From CAZQYC01 sp043746555 (GTDB lineage Bacteria > Pseudomonadota > Gammaproteobacteria > Steroidobacterales > Steroidobacteraceae), in the NCBI GenBank assembly GCA_043746555.1, contig JAYTQU010000324.1, forward strand, positions 1 to 8,115: a stretch of 8,115 bases of DNA, given 5' to 3'. The position numbers were made by a program, and so were the translations under genes. A model generated the notes under the pieces. It had not been told where the DNA came from. It saw only the letters and a program-made list of their open reading frames with translations, and ran no database searches. This document shows, one piece after another, positions 7,111 through 8,115 of this stretch (the stretch's first letter is position 1; each line of letters starts with the position of its first letter).

Positions 7111-8115
7111 CTTCCGCGCCAAAACCCTCTTCCGGCCAACGCAGCCGCAAAGACTTGGAATGCACCGCCGCCGCAACGGCGCATCAACGCCAATTTGTTG
7201 CCGATCTCAAACATCGCGTCGTCGACAACGGCGAGCCGTTCGCGATTGCGCAGGCGGATACGCCGCACGAAATCTTCCACGTCATGGATATTTCATTGAT
7301 CAGCAATCAATGGTGGTCCGCCTACATTTCCGCGAAGCAACTTTCGCCGCGATACTTCGCCGTGCTCGACAAACTCGGCTATCCGGCAAACAGCTGCCGT
7401 TATTGTTCATTGGGTCTTGCTTGCGCGCTCGATAACGATCCCGCGACTGCGCCGTGGGGCGGACTACCCAAGCCCACGGTGTTGGTCGCAAGGTTAACCT
7501 GCGAGTGCATTCGTCATGTATTCGGTCAATGGGCCGCCGCCCTCGGAACAGACTTTTTTCCACTCGAAGCGCCCGGTTGGCTGCACAAAGACCCCGAGTG
7601 GTATTTGAAATCGAACAACGAGTGGGAAGCACTGTACGAACCGCGACGTATCGAATTGTTGGTCAAGGAAATGCGTGCGCTCATTACGTTACTGGAATCC
7701 AAGACCAATCGTAAGTTCGATGAATCAAAATTGATCGAACTCATGGCCGCGATTAACGAGCAAGAAGGCTACATCGCCGAAGTCGCGAAGATGATCGGCA
7801 CGGCTCGGCCCTGCCCTGTGTCGATCGCCGAGCAAATGCCCAATACCATGATTCCACAATGGCATCGTGGCTCGGCGTGGGCCGTGCAGCACGCGAAACG
7901 ATTTCGCGATGAAGTCGCGCAACGAGTTGCCGATGGCGTCGGCGTGAGCGCGAGCGAACGCGTGCGCCTCATGTGGATTGGTGCGGGACTCTGGCACGAC
8001 CCTGGTTTTTATAGCGCACTGGAAGATCGGTTCGGCGCAGTGTTTGTGTGGTCGATGTATTTGCCGTTTGCCGGCCCACAATACATTCGCGCGCTACACG
8101 ATAAACCGATGCACG
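7107..8115 (+). CDS. 2-hydroxyacyl-CoA dehydratase/benzoyl-CoA reductase family protein, large-subunit type (3' end outside window)
   Basis: The frame stays open from ATG 7107 to the window edge, giving 336 residues without the C-terminus. It resembles the HgdA/BcrB side of the dehydratase family. A charged N-terminal region is followed by FAVLDKLGYPANSCRYCSLG (84-103), VLVARLTCECIRHVFGQW (125-142), FFPLEAPGW (150-158), a helical stretch with ITLLESKTNRKFDESKLIELM (193-213), and a second nucleotide-binding-like half beginning RVRLMWIGAGLWHDPGFYSALED (285-307), then FVWSMYLPF (313-321). C97 and C132 (or C134) sit where known members have their first two cluster ligands; C100 and C106 are extra. 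The third ligand would fall beyond the window. GGGA (7094-7097) is a weak ribosome binding site, and the start lies in the ATGA shared with the CoA-transferase. It is probably the partner of the 3839-4933 product, though the two genes are not adjacent. Confidence 0.82.
   Translation, partial: MTSAPKPSSGQRSRKDLECTAAATAHQRQFVADLKHRVVDNGEPFAIAQADTPHEIFHVMDISLISNQWWSAYISAKQLSPRYFAVLDKLGYPANSCRYCSLGLACALDNDPATAPWGGLPKPTVLVARLTCECIRHVFGQWAAALGTDFFPLEAPGWLHKDPEWYLKSNNEWEALYEPRRIELLVKEMRALITLLESKTNRKFDESKLIELMAAINEQEGYIAEVAKMIGTARPCPVSIAEQMPNTMIPQWHRGSAWAVQHAKRFRDEVAQRVADGVGVSASERVRLMWIGAGLWHDPGFYSALEDRFGAVFVWSMYLPFAGPQYIRALHDKPMH

Noticed and set aside
6923..7435. 170-codon + strand frame bridging the CoA-transferase and the second dehydratase-family gene
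   Set aside because: It overlaps both genes in another frame. The ATGA junction at 7107-7110 and the continuous homologous frame to the window edge explain the region better.
1..8115. Mobile element, CRISPR array, tRNA or terminator
   Set aside because: I found no transposase or integrase motif, no regularly spaced repeat series beyond the 12-bp triple repeat, no cloverleaf-like segment, and no GC-rich hairpin followed by a T-run. The genes are too tightly packed for an internal terminator.

Overview
The window looks like one catabolic gene cluster from a Gram-negative bacterium, most likely a member of the Pseudomonadota. The reasons are a tripartite (TRAP) carboxylate transporter, a GntR/FCD repressor, CaiB/BaiF CoA-transferase chemistry, and a GC content that looks mid-50s by eye. 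I cannot name the genus. I see no tRNA, rRNA, CRISPR array, insertion sequence or phage gene.

Layout. Positions 1-125 hold no gene, only a 12-bp triple repeat that runs over the end of the regulator gene. A FadR-type GntR regulator gene (126-836) is read leftward. A 65-bp divergent intergenic region (837-901) separates it from a rightward operon. This gap carries candidate promoters for both directions and two abutting inverted repeats that would overlap them. Six genes then run on the + strand with almost no space between them: a CapA-like metallophosphoesterase (902-2044), the TRAP small permease DctQ (2032-2538), the TRAP large permease DctM (2535-3836), a small protein of the 2-hydroxyacyl-CoA dehydratase/benzoyl-CoA reductase family (3839-4933), a tandem two-domain class III CoA-transferase (4930-7110), and a second dehydratase-family protein cut by the right window edge (7107-8115+). 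The junctions are a 13-bp overlap, a 4-bp ATGA overlap, a 2-bp gap and two more ATGA overlaps, so the genes are probably co-transcribed and translationally coupled.

How they may work together (inference). The TRAP permease would import an organic acid. The fused CoA-transferase would move CoA onto it. The two dehydratase-family proteins, presumably partners, would act on the acyl-CoA. The GntR/FCD protein would sense the acid or a product and control the operon and itself. The TRAP solute-binding protein and the ATP-dependent activase that classical dehydratases need are both absent here and may lie to the right.

The most unusual point is that the small dehydratase-family subunit appears to have lost two of the three cysteines that bind the [4Fe-4S] cluster in known members, while the larger partner is cysteine-rich at the matching sites. 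Its two genes are also separated by the CoA-transferase gene, and the operon is led by a CapA-like protein with no obvious export signal. Together these suggest an uncharacterised branch of the family whose substrate and chemistry cannot be read from the sequence.
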